A stretch of 5,115 nt of DNA. Origin: DASRGL01 sp035651115 (GTDB taxonomy: Bacteria > Armatimonadota > Chthonomonadetes > Chthonomonadales > Chthonomonadaceae). Location: the NCBI GenBank assembly GCA_035651115.1, contig DASRGL010000249.1:1-5115 (forward strand), written 5' to 3'. Position numbers and translations under genes: made by a program. The notes under the pieces were generated by a model. That model had not been told where the DNA came from. It did no database searches and saw only the letters and a program-made list of their open reading frames with translations. Of this stretch, positions 1-5,115 are shown piece by piece (within the stretch, counting starts at the first letter, position 1; each line of letters starts with the position of its first letter).

Positions 1-1724
1 GCCCGCGCATCTTCCAGCAGTTCCGCCGCCACAACGATGTCCGCGCCCACACTCTCGCTTTGCAGCCGCGCCGCCAGATTCACCGTCTGCCCGAAATAGT
101 CCAGCCACTCGTTCGCGTTGACCGCCAGCGCCGGGCCGGAGTGCAGGCCCAGCTTGACCGTCAGCGGCTCGGCCCACGTGCGCGCTTCCTGCTGAATGGC
201 GACGGCCGCCGCCAGCCCGTCCGCCGGATCGAGGAACGAGGCCATGACCGAATCCCCGATGGTCTTCACGACCGCGCCCTCGTGGTCGGAGATGATGCGG
301 CGCAAGGCCGCGAAATGGTCACGCACGGCTCGATAGGAGGGCGCATCGCCCCGTTCCCGGTACATCGCGGTCGAACTCTTCAGGTCGCTGAACAGGATGC
401 AGACCTGCCGGACGGCCACCTCGACGTCCGGCGACAGCACCTCCGAGGAGAAGGCATCCCGAAACGTCTGCATCGAAGTGACCTGCGCCGCCGTCACGAC
501 CGGCACGCCCGGCTCCTGCGACTCCAGCCGCAGCACGATCTCCGCGTCCGTGCGATTGGTCAGCGTCCACTCCGCCTGACTGCTGACGCAGGTCTCCACC
601 AGCGTCAGCGCGATTCCCTCCGCCTGCCGCTCTATCCGCACGCACGGAGCCGACGGCGTCTCTTCCTTTCTATCGGCGGAAACCGCTTCGACGCACAGGT
701 TGACGGACGCGACCGCCTGCAAGCTGGTCAGCGCATAGCGGCCCGGCGGCAGGCAGATCGGCGCGGCGCGCGTCTCGCCCGGCTCCAGGACGAACTGCGC
801 GTAGACGTGCGGCGACAGCCCCGGCCCGCCCCGGCAGTAGAGTATCTCCTGCACCGGGCGTATCTGCGGCGAGACCGCAAAACTGACCTCGACCGACTGA
901 TCGAAATCGGCGTCGAAGCGAATGTTGCAGGAGGGGCAATGCACCTCCGAGGCGATGTCTCGCAGCGTCCGGGCGACATTCTCCGGGGCCGCGCCCTGGC
1001 ACGCCGGGCAGAGCAGCCGCCAGCGCAGTTCCAGCAGTCCGACGCCCTGCCGCGCCGCCTGCAGGCAGGTCTCCAGCACCGCCTTTCTGTCCATCTCCCA
1101 CGCATCGGCCAGCGCGAAGGGCCGCAGCGTCATCACGTCTTCCGGCGGGGCGTGTTCCAGATGGTCGGCCAGGCGGCGGATGACGGCCTCCTCCGCGCCC
1201 GTCCTGCGCAGCGCGGCCAGCGCCCGCTCCATCCGGTCGCGGACGACGGGAACCTGCGCGCTGTGCCGGGGATAGGGCGTCTGGGCCTGCCCGGTCAGAT
1301 AGGCCGCGAAACGCTCCCACGCGCTCACGAGATCGTTCATCGCCTTGTTGCCGAACGTGGGCGTCAGCGCCCTGCCGGCCAGACCGCGCGGCGTCAGGTC
1401 GGTCACGCAGGTGACGCGCGTGCCGCCGTCCTCCGCATCCAGCGTAAAACGCGCCCGAAACTCCTGAAACGGGCCGCTCTGAAACAGCCGCCACTCGCTG
1501 TAGAAGTCGGGCCGCACCCACTCGAACGGACGCTCCCGGTAGCGCATCTGGACCGGCCCCATCTGCACCGTGCCGAACATCTCTGTGCCGCCGAGGGGGC
1601 GCGGCTGGAACTCGTAGCGCACCGGCGGCAGCCCCAACTCCCGGTTCAGCCGTTCTGTATCCGCCAGCAGGTCCCAGACCTTCTCGCGCGGGGCCGCAAT
1701 CCGCAGCGTTCGCGTAAACCGCAT
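1..1724 (-). CDS. SRPBCC / DUF5939-like / class III adenylate cyclase fusion protein (3' end outside window)
   Basis: This gene is open from an ATG at 1724 to the left edge, giving 574 residues without a stop; the C-terminus is missing. Residues about 1-145 look like an SRPBCC (START/polyketide-cyclase-like) lipid or ligand-binding fold, opening MRFTRTLRIAAPREKVWDLL and containing VQMRYRERPFEWV. Residues about 160-430 resemble the DUF5939 region found before some cyclases, with a zinc-ribbon pattern C239-x2-C242 and C263-x2-C266. Residues about 438-574 are a class III nucleotidyl cyclase domain. Metal-binding aspartates are D447 (ILFSD) and D491 (KTIGDSVMA). Adenine-selecting residues are K487 and D542 (LDYFG). 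Transition-state residues are N549 and R553 (TVNLAARL). The full catalytic set implies an active adenylate cyclase making cAMP from ATP, probably as a homodimer. No signal peptide or membrane segment is visible, so it is likely cytosolic. A Shine-Dalgarno GAGGGGAG lies just upstream (1734-1727), and a strong promoter sits further up. It is transcribed divergently from the vapBC-like pair. Family assignments come from motif recognition; the cyclase is firm and the SRPBCC and DUF5939 calls are good but less certain. Confidence 0.88.
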   Translation of the reverse strand, partial: MRFTRTLRIAAPREKVWDLLADTERLNRELGLPPVRYEFQPRPLGGTEMFGTVQMGPVQMRYRERPFEWVRPDFYSEWRLFQSGPFQEFRARFTLDAEDGGTRVTCVTDLTPRGLAGRALTPTFGNKAMNDLVSAWERFAAYLTGQAQTPYPRHSAQVPVVRDRMERALAALRRTGAEEAVIRRLADHLEHAPPEDVMTLRPFALADAWEMDRKAVLETCLQAARQGVGLLELRWRLLCPACQGAAPENVARTLRDIASEVHCPSCNIRFDADFDQSVEVSFAVSPQIRPVQEILYCRGGPGLSPHVYAQFVLEPGETRAAPICLPPGRYALTSLQAVASVNLCVEAVSADRKEETPSAPCVRIERQAEGIALTLVETCVSSQAEWTLTNRTDAEIVLRLESQEPGVPVVTAAQVTSMQTFRDAFSSEVLSPDVEVAVRQVCILFSDLKSSTAMYRERGDAPSYRAVRDHFAALRRIISDHEGAVVKTIGDSVMASFLDPADGLAAAVAIQQEARTWAEPLTVKLGLHSGPALAVNANEWLDYFGQTVNLAARLQSESVGADIVVAAELLEDAR

Positions 1725-1775
1725 GGCTCCCCTCACAGCGCGCCCTCGAAACTTCCTGAACTCTTCTCCCCCTTC

Positions 1776-1804
1776 ATTCTATCGGAACCCTCTTCCATTG
1801 TCAA
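1776..1804 (-). promoter_or_regulatory. Sigma70-type promoter for the cyclase gene
   Basis: On the minus strand there is a perfect -35 box TTGACA (1804-1799), exactly 17 bases of spacer, and a -10 box TAGAAT (1781-1776) matching 5 of 6 consensus bases. The expected start of transcription is around 1769, giving a leader of roughly 45 bases before the cyclase ATG at 1724. The match in sequence and spacing is far better than expected by chance in GC-rich DNA. Activity is inferred, not shown. Confidence 0.75.
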
Positions 1805-1836
1805 TCGCACGCAAAATCGGCTTTCCTCCTTCACTG

Positions 1837-1845
1837 TGGTACAAT
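1837..1845 (+). promoter_or_regulatory. Extended -10 promoter for the vapBC-like operon
   Basis: The plus strand reads TGGTACAAT, an extended -10 element (TGn followed by a 5/6 match to TATAAT). No convincing -35 box lies 16-18 bases upstream, which is normal for extended -10 promoters. Transcription would begin near 1852, about 25 bases before the antitoxin start at 1878. Its position directly upstream of the first plus-strand gene supports the call. Confidence 0.55.
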
Positions 1846-1864
1846 AGACCTATCCCGACGATAC

Positions 1865-1868
1865 GAGG
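1865..1868 (+). promoter_or_regulatory. Ribosome binding site of the vapB-like gene
   Basis: GAGG lies 9 bases before the ATG at 1878 and fixes that start over an in-frame alternative. No other good start with a Shine-Dalgarno sequence is present nearby. Confidence 0.6.
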
Positions 1869-1877
1869 TAAACCAGC

Positions 1878-2129
1878 ATGGCAGCAACGAAACTGGAAGA
1901 CCGAATCGTTCAAATAGAGCAGACCTTCTCCCGGCGCATTGCGGAACTGGAAGCGCAAGTTTTGCGGTTGTCACGACAAGTGAACACACAACCCGCTTTG
2001 GGGGAAACGGCCTGGTGGAAGAAGATCGTCGGGGTCTACAAAGATGACCCGGAGTTCGAGGAAGCTATGCGTCTCGGACGCGAGTACCGTGAGTCGTTGC
2101 GCCCGAAGGATGACGAGGACGCCTTCTGA
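1878..2129 (+). CDS. Putative VapB-like antitoxin of a VapBC-type pair
   Basis: This is an 83-residue protein encoded immediately before a PIN-domain toxin. The stop codon shares one base with the toxin's ATG (TGATG at 2127-2131), so the two are probably translationally coupled. Residues about 5-35 are heptad-rich and charged (LEDRIVQIEQTF, then RRIAELEAQVLRLSRQV) and likely form a coiled coil. The C-terminal half contains WWKKIVGVYKDDPEFEEAMR and then an acidic tail ending DDEDAF. Short antitoxins with a variable N-terminus and a tryptophan-containing, acidic C-terminus that wraps the PIN toxin are typical of VapC partners. No helix-turn-helix, AbrB or ribbon-helix-helix DNA-binding domain is recognisable, so autoregulation is uncertain. 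Assignment rests mostly on size, position and overlap. The protein might still be made and functional although its toxin is frameshifted. Confidence 0.65.
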   Translation: MAATKLEDRIVQIEQTFSRRIAELEAQVLRLSRQVNTQPALGETAWWKKIVGVYKDDPEFEEAMRLGREYRESLRPKDDEDAF

Positions 2130-2552
2130 TGGTCTTGCTGGATACTGATCTTCTGAGCCTACTGGAACGCGACAACGCCGGATCGCTGCCTCTCCAGATG
2201 CGCCTGGATCAGATTCCGGCCCACGACATAGCCACCGCCATCATCACTTACGAAGAGCAAATGCGCGGCTGGTTAGCTCGTGCAGCGCAGGCGAATACGA
2301 CGGAGAAGATGCTGATCGCCTATGCCCGTTTGCAGACACATATCGAGACGTTCAAAGGTGTTCCGGTGCTTCCTTTTGACGCGAAGGCTGCCGTCGAGTT
2401 CGAGCGACTGCGACAGGCGCATGTTCGCATCGGCACAATGGATTTGAAGATCGCTGGCCATCGCCCTCGCCAACGACGCGACCCTCCTCACCCGCAACCT
2501 TGCCGACTTCAGCAAAGTCCCCGGCCTCAAAGCCGAAGACTGGTCTGTCTGA
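2129..2552 (+). pseudogene. VapC-family PIN-domain toxin, interrupted by a one-base frameshift
   Basis: PIN-domain toxins are small metal-dependent ribonucleases. The first 109 residues read normally: the opening MVLLDTDLLSLLERD carries acidic D5 and D7, E42/E43 follow in TYEEQ, and D105 lies in GTMDLKIA. The frame then changes. Removing one base from GGCC at 2456-2459 restores a family-like ending with IALANDATLLTRNLADF and a stop at 2550-2552, for a total of about 140 residues, the usual size. The restored part supplies the last conserved Asn/Asp of the active site (N123, D126 in NLADF). As written, the frame instead runs on to 3226 through antisense sequence of the neighbouring gene, giving an implausible 365-residue protein lacking the catalytic end. 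A weak GAGG at 2115-2118 precedes the start, and the gene overlaps its antitoxin by one base. It is either a real inactivating mutation or a sequencing or assembly error; GGCC is not a long homopolymer. Confidence 0.82.
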
Positions 2553-2590
2553 CCCCGCGCCCGCGTGCTGACGTTTCCTCCCGCGCCCGC

Positions 2591-3838
2591 CTACCGTCCC
2601 AACATCCGGCGAAATGCGGCGTCTACCGCAGGCAAGAGCGCCACCGTCTCTTGCATCGCTGCCAGCATTTTTCGGTAGTGTGCGATGTCCTCTTCCGTCA
2701 GGTGGCGGCCCGCCCGGTCATCCAGCCATTTGTATGCCGGTTGATAGCCGCCAACGCGAAACTCCCAGGCTTCCGGCGGCACGTTGTCGAAGTATTCTGT
2801 TACGTTCAGGCAGACGCGCCCCGGCTGACCGTCCGGGGTAGGCGGGAGATAGCGTTTAGCGGCGTTGCGCTTCTCCACGAGATGATCGCCGCTGACAGGA
2901 AAGGCGATGCCGGTCGGCTGGAGTTCGGGAGCTTCGAGCAGGTGCAGCGCGACGAGTTTCGCGCCGAGCGCGGCGAGTTCATGGAAGCTATCGGCGTCGG
3001 CGGGCAGGGGCAGGCGTGGGAAGTCTATTTTGAGGAAGGGCGCGTAGCGTTCGCGGTACGTGGGCGCGTGGAAAACGGCGTAGGCGTAGTAGAAAATGGC
3101 TTCGGGCGTGGGCATCTCGCCAACGCGCTCCGCCAGTTCCTTCACAAATGCCGGGTTGAGATTCGGACGCCGCTCTGCCCCGGCTTCCAGCGAGTTTTCC
3201 TCTGGATACAGCCAGAGAGGAAATAGGTAGTTTGCATCGTATGCTGCAAGGGCTTTATGGCCTATCAATGCCTTGCATACGGAACAGTCAAACTCGTCTT
3301 TGGTCATTCGCGTTGTGATAAGACCGATGTTATCTCCGGCCATCATATGGCGCATTACCTCTGAGCGTGGCATACAATGGAAACCTCGCGTAATGCCTGT
3401 ATAATAGGTGTGGCGATTATCGAACGGACGATAGAGAATAGAGGTATACCGGCCTTTTGAAAACTTGAGGTCTTTCTGAGCGAGTTCAACTTTCCAATCT
3501 CTCACGTCTTCGCCAAGTGCGTACTTCAATCTTGCTTCTTCAGTCGGCAGATTCGCAAAGTCTTCAACAGTGCCTTTAACCTCTTCTTCAGTAAAGTGTA
3601 TAGTCAACGCATCACGTGCTGTAACAATTCCAATACTGCTTACGGGAAATACATCTATGATCGCCCAACTCTGCTCGTACTCTTCGCGGAGTTCTTGTTC
3701 CTGCGGGCGGAAGAGATAGAAGGGCGCGTTGGGAGAGAGTTCCTGCCAGGCGATGCTACGCACATCCAAGTTCAGGAGCGTGTCGTATTTGTGTTTGCGT
3801 GTGCCGTATAGATCGGCGTGGAAGATTCTGGCCGTCAT
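2591..3838 (-). CDS. Type ISP restriction-modification enzyme, C-terminal target-recognition half (split gene)
   Basis: This 415-residue protein matches only the C-terminal part of type ISP single-chain restriction-modification enzymes (the LlaGI/LlaBIII group), in which this part recognises the DNA target. It begins at the block that normally follows the methyltransferase core (IFHADLYGTRKHKYDTLL, residues 5-22), then WQELSPNAPFYLF (31-43), YRPFDNRHTYYT (136-147), YAVFHAPTYRERYAPFLKID (253-272) and the family-typical end GGYQPAYKWLDDR (363-375). It has no nucleotide-binding or catalytic motif, so it should work only together with the methyltransferase half encoded upstream. The ATG at 3838 overlaps the hicA stop by four bases (ATGA) and has a weak AAAGG 8 bases upstream, implying translational coupling. 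The coding sequence drops to about 45% GC for residues about 53-213, while both ends are at about 60-68%. The C-terminus is intact. Confidence 0.85.
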   Translation of the reverse strand: MTARIFHADLYGTRKHKYDTLLNLDVRSIAWQELSPNAPFYLFRPQEQELREEYEQSWAIIDVFPVSSIGIVTARDALTIHFTEEEVKGTVEDFANLPTEEARLKYALGEDVRDWKVELAQKDLKFSKGRYTSILYRPFDNRHTYYTGITRGFHCMPRSEVMRHMMAGDNIGLITTRMTKDEFDCSVCKALIGHKALAAYDANYLFPLWLYPEENSLEAGAERRPNLNPAFVKELAERVGEMPTPEAIFYYAYAVFHAPTYRERYAPFLKIDFPRLPLPADADSFHELAALGAKLVALHLLEAPELQPTGIAFPVSGDHLVEKRNAAKRYLPPTPDGQPGRVCLNVTEYFDNVPPEAWEFRVGGYQPAYKWLDDRAGRHLTEEDIAHYRKMLAAMQETVALLPAVDAAFRRMLGR

Positions 3839-4077
3839 AGAGTGAGCCTTTCCAGAAGTTCGTCGCGTGTCAGACCGAAATGCGCCTGCACGTCGGAGAG
3901 GATATTCGCCAGCGTGCCGACGCGCAGCGACTTATGCAGAGGGATGGTCAGATGATGTTCGCCGTTCTGCTGCGTCGTCAGGCGCAGGTGGTCGCCGTCC
4001 TGGCGGGTCGGGGCATAGCCCAGAACGCGCAGTGCGTTGGCAAGGCGCTGCCCGGATACATCACGGGGCAGTCTCAT
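3835..4077 (-). CDS. hicA: HicA-family mRNA interferase toxin
   Basis: This 80-residue protein has the HicA pattern. HicA toxins are small double-stranded-RNA-binding-like proteins that cleave mRNA at the ribosome or free in the cytosol, using a histidine after a glycine-rich turn. Here the N-terminal LPRDVSGQRLANALRVLGY forms the first helix. RQDGDHLRL follows with the probable catalytic H30. Then come HHLTIPLHKSLRVGTLANIL (41-60) and a C-terminal helix GLTRDELLERL. The gene overlaps hicB upstream and the enzyme half downstream by four bases each (ATGA at 4077-4074 and 3838-3835). It lies between the two halves of a restriction-modification gene, an unusual place. No residue that I would expect in the family is missing, so it is probably an active toxin. 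Confidence 0.85.
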   Translation of the reverse strand: MRLPRDVSGQRLANALRVLGYAPTRQDGDHLRLTTQQNGEHHLTIPLHKSLRVGTLANILSDVQAHFGLTRDELLERLTL

Positions 4078-4280
4078 GCGGCCAAAACCTCTTCCCGTAC
4101 AATATGAAGGCGAATAACTTTCGGCACATCGGCGGCGTCAAAGTGGCAGCGCACGGCCTCGCGGATATTGGCGCGCAGTTCATCGAGCGTATCGGCCTCT
4201 GTAAAGATAGAGGCGCTCAGGGCGCGGGCCGTATATCCGCCTTCCGGGTCTTCCTCCACCAGAAAGATCAGTTCACTCAT
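4074..4280 (-). CDS. hicB: HicB-like antitoxin
   Basis: This 68-residue protein has the compact HicB fold without the C-terminal DNA-binding domain seen in longer HicB proteins. Its pattern is LIFLVEEDPEGGYTARAL, then SIFTEADTLDELRANIREAV and a basic-hydrophobic strand VIRLHIVREEV. HicB antitoxins bind and block the HicA toxin encoded next to them. The start at 4280 is chosen because a strong GGAGG lies 6 bases upstream; an in-frame ATG at 4298 would add MGRRQE but has no Shine-Dalgarno sequence. The gene overlaps the methyltransferase stop by 8 bases and hicA by 4 bases. Without a DNA-binding domain, repression of its own promoter would need another factor. From memory, small proteins of this type are sometimes misannotated as 2-oxoisovalerate dehydrogenase subunits; nothing here supports such an enzyme. 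Confidence 0.8.
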   Translation of the reverse strand: MSELIFLVEEDPEGGYTARALSASIFTEADTLDELRANIREAVRCHFDAADVPKVIRLHIVREEVLAA

Positions 4281-5115
4281 TTCCTGCCTCCTTCCCATAT
4301 TTTACCATCAGACAGATCACGACGCCCTGCGTAATATCGAACACGTTTTCGTCTTTGCCGCCGTCCGGAGCGCGCTCCTTCTTTTTGCTGTTGCCGTGCA
4401 GGTCGAGCAGATAGATGACATCAAACGTCTGCATGAGGCTGCGGCGCATCCCCCGAAACGTCGGGTTGTCCAGGTACGAGTTGTCTGTGATGAACGCGAC
4501 GATGCCCTGCCCGTTCCGTTCGATCTCCCACTGCGCGAACCGGAGGAACTTGACATAGTCATTTTGCAGCCACCTTGGGTTCTTCTCGCCGAGCGGCACG
4601 CCGTCCACCGTGTAGTAGTCCTGGATGAGCCTCCCGATGAAGGTCAGGTTCCCCTGCGCGTCCTTGCTTGGATTGTCCGATTTGCCAAAGTAGGGCGGAT
4701 TGCCGAGGACGACCAGTATCTTCTCCTGATCGCGCACCTGCGCCGCCTCCCGTATCTCCCGGCTCAGCACGTCCGCGCCCGGTAATTGAATCGCTTCGGG
4801 AGCCTTGTTCATCATCGTGTCGGCCAGGTAGATGGGCAGGCGTTCAGTATCCGGCAGAGGCGCGTCCAGTTCCGCCAGCAGTTGCCGCAGCTTGACGTGC
4901 GCCAGCGTATACGCGGCAGGCAGACGCTCGAACCCGTAGAAATGCTTCGCCAGATGATTGCGCGCCCGGTCCGGCCAGAGACCCGCGTCGCCGTTTTGTC
5001 GCATCGTCTCATAGACCTGCCGATAGGCCCGCGCCAGAAAGGTCGCCGTGCCGGTCGCCGGATCGAGCAGGCGCACGCTGGAGTCGGCCAGTCCTTCCCT
5101 CTTGCCGAAACCGCC
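4273..5115 (-). CDS. Type ISP restriction-modification enzyme, N6-adenine methyltransferase part (5' end outside window)
   Basis: The reading frame is open from the right edge to a TGA at 4275-4273, giving 280 residues. The apparent internal start (GTG at 5076) is not a real N-terminus, because family-like sequence (GLADSSVRLLDPATGTATFL) continues upstream of it. Visible motifs are the S-adenosylmethionine-binding motif I DPATGTATFL (residues 18-27), the catalytic motif IV NPPY (139-142) of amino-methyltransferases that make N6-methyladenine, and family blocks QNDYVKFLRFAQ, VAFITDNSYLDN and VFDITQGVVICL near the end. Type ISP enzymes join nuclease, translocase, methyltransferase and target-recognition parts in one chain. 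The first two would lie beyond the right edge and cannot be confirmed. The chain ends abruptly after MVKYGKEAGNE, just where the target-recognition part should begin; that part is encoded separately at 2591-3838, after hicBA. The last codons double as the hicB ribosome binding site and start. Confidence 0.88.
   Translation of the reverse strand, partial: GGFGKREGLADSSVRLLDPATGTATFLARAYRQVYETMRQNGDAGLWPDRARNHLAKHFYGFERLPAAYTLAHVKLRQLLAELDAPLPDTERLPIYLADTMMNKAPEAIQLPGADVLSREIREAAQVRDQEKILVVLGNPPYFGKSDNPSKDAQGNLTFIGRLIQDYYTVDGVPLGEKNPRWLQNDYVKFLRFAQWEIERNGQGIVAFITDNSYLDNPTFRGMRRSLMQTFDVIYLLDLHGNSKKKERAPDGGKDENVFDITQGVVICLMVKYGKEAGNE
4287..4291 (-). promoter_or_regulatory. Strong Shine-Dalgarno of hicB
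   Basis: GGAGG is read on the minus strand and is embedded in the longer purine run GGGAAGGAGG, 6 bases before the hicB ATG at 4280. It lies inside the last codons of the methyltransferase half and decides the hicB start. It is the best ribosome binding site in the operon. Confidence 0.7.
4299..4307 (-). promoter_or_regulatory. Possible internal extended -10 promoter for hicBA
   Basis: On the minus strand the sequence TGGTAAAAT (4307-4299) matches an extended -10 element (TGn plus a 5/6 match to TATAAT). It sits about 20 bases before the hicB ATG, so a transcript would start just before the Shine-Dalgarno. No good -35 is present. It lies within methyltransferase coding sequence, so it may be fortuitous. 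Confidence 0.35.

Noticed and set aside
319..1521. Minus-strand frames at 319-645, 670-1521 and 728-1105.
   Set aside because: They are out-of-frame readings within the cyclase gene, with compositions biased to Arg, Gly and Ala and no family motifs.
60..1847. A long plus-strand reading frame of 595 codons opposite the cyclase gene.
   Set aside because: It is rich in Arg, Gln and Pro with no recognisable domain, and lies fully antisense to a gene with clear motifs; high GC makes stops rare in this frame.
2553..2590. A bidirectional terminator between the convergent genes.
   Set aside because: I find no convincing stem-loop or T-tract in the 38-base gap, only a direct repeat.
2553..3226. Continuation of the VapC-like frame to 3226 as a 365-residue protein.
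   Set aside because: It arises only from the frameshift, and the extra part is antisense to conserved restriction-modification coding sequence.
3840..4278. Six-base inverted repeat GAGTGA (3840-3845) / TCACTC (4273-4278) at the two ends of hicBA, as possible mobile-element ends.
   Set aside because: It is too short and does not extend outward; there is no transposase or clear target duplication, so chance is likely.
3867..4785. Plus-strand frames at 3867-4334, 3880-4107 and 4168-4785.
   Set aside because: They are antisense to hicA, hicB and the methyltransferase, whose motifs, overlaps and ribosome binding sites are all on the minus strand.
1..5115. CRISPR arrays, tRNA or rRNA genes, and insertion sequences.
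   Set aside because: I saw no regularly spaced repeats, tRNA-like cloverleaf sequences, rRNA motifs or transposase domains.

Overview
The window is GC-rich bacterial DNA (about 60-68% GC in the blocks I counted by hand, with one block near 45%). It has compact operons, Shine-Dalgarno sequences and sigma70-type promoters. Nothing in it fixes the taxon. A domain-fused class III cyclase, a type ISP restriction-modification enzyme and two toxin-antitoxin pairs would suit a free-living GC-rich lineage such as Chloroflexota, Armatimonadota or a relative, but this is only a guess.

Layout. (1) Positions 1-1724, minus strand: the first 574 residues of a signalling enzyme with an SRPBCC-like domain, a DUF5939-like region with a four-cysteine zinc-ribbon pattern, and a class III adenylate cyclase catalytic domain. 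The gene runs off the left edge. (2) Positions 1725-1877: a divergent promoter region with a near-consensus sigma70 promoter leftward and an extended -10 promoter rightward. (3) Positions 1878-2552, plus strand: a vapBC-like toxin-antitoxin pair. The PIN-domain toxin carries a one-base frameshift near 2456-2459. (4) Positions 2591-5115, minus strand: one tightly packed operon, read right to left. It starts with the N6-adenine methyltransferase part of a type ISP (single-polypeptide) restriction-modification enzyme, which enters from the right edge. Next come a HicB-like antitoxin and a HicA toxin, then the C-terminal target-recognition half of the same enzyme as a separate reading frame. Every junction is an overlap of 4 or 8 bases.

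Main observation: the restriction-modification enzyme is split into two polypeptides with a complete hicBA module lodged exactly at the break. The last conserved methyltransferase block ends just before hicB, and the next conserved block of the family begins with the first codons after hicA, so essentially nothing of the enzyme appears lost. The cassette seems to carry its own Shine-Dalgarno and a possible extended -10 promoter. Translational overlap would keep the downstream half of the enzyme expressed. One reading is a restriction-modification system with an addiction module built into it. The other is a gene broken by insertion of a toxin-antitoxin cassette.

The converging vapBC pair, the frameshifted toxin, and the low-GC block inside the target-recognition half all point to a frequently remodelled defence region next to an ordinary signalling gene.
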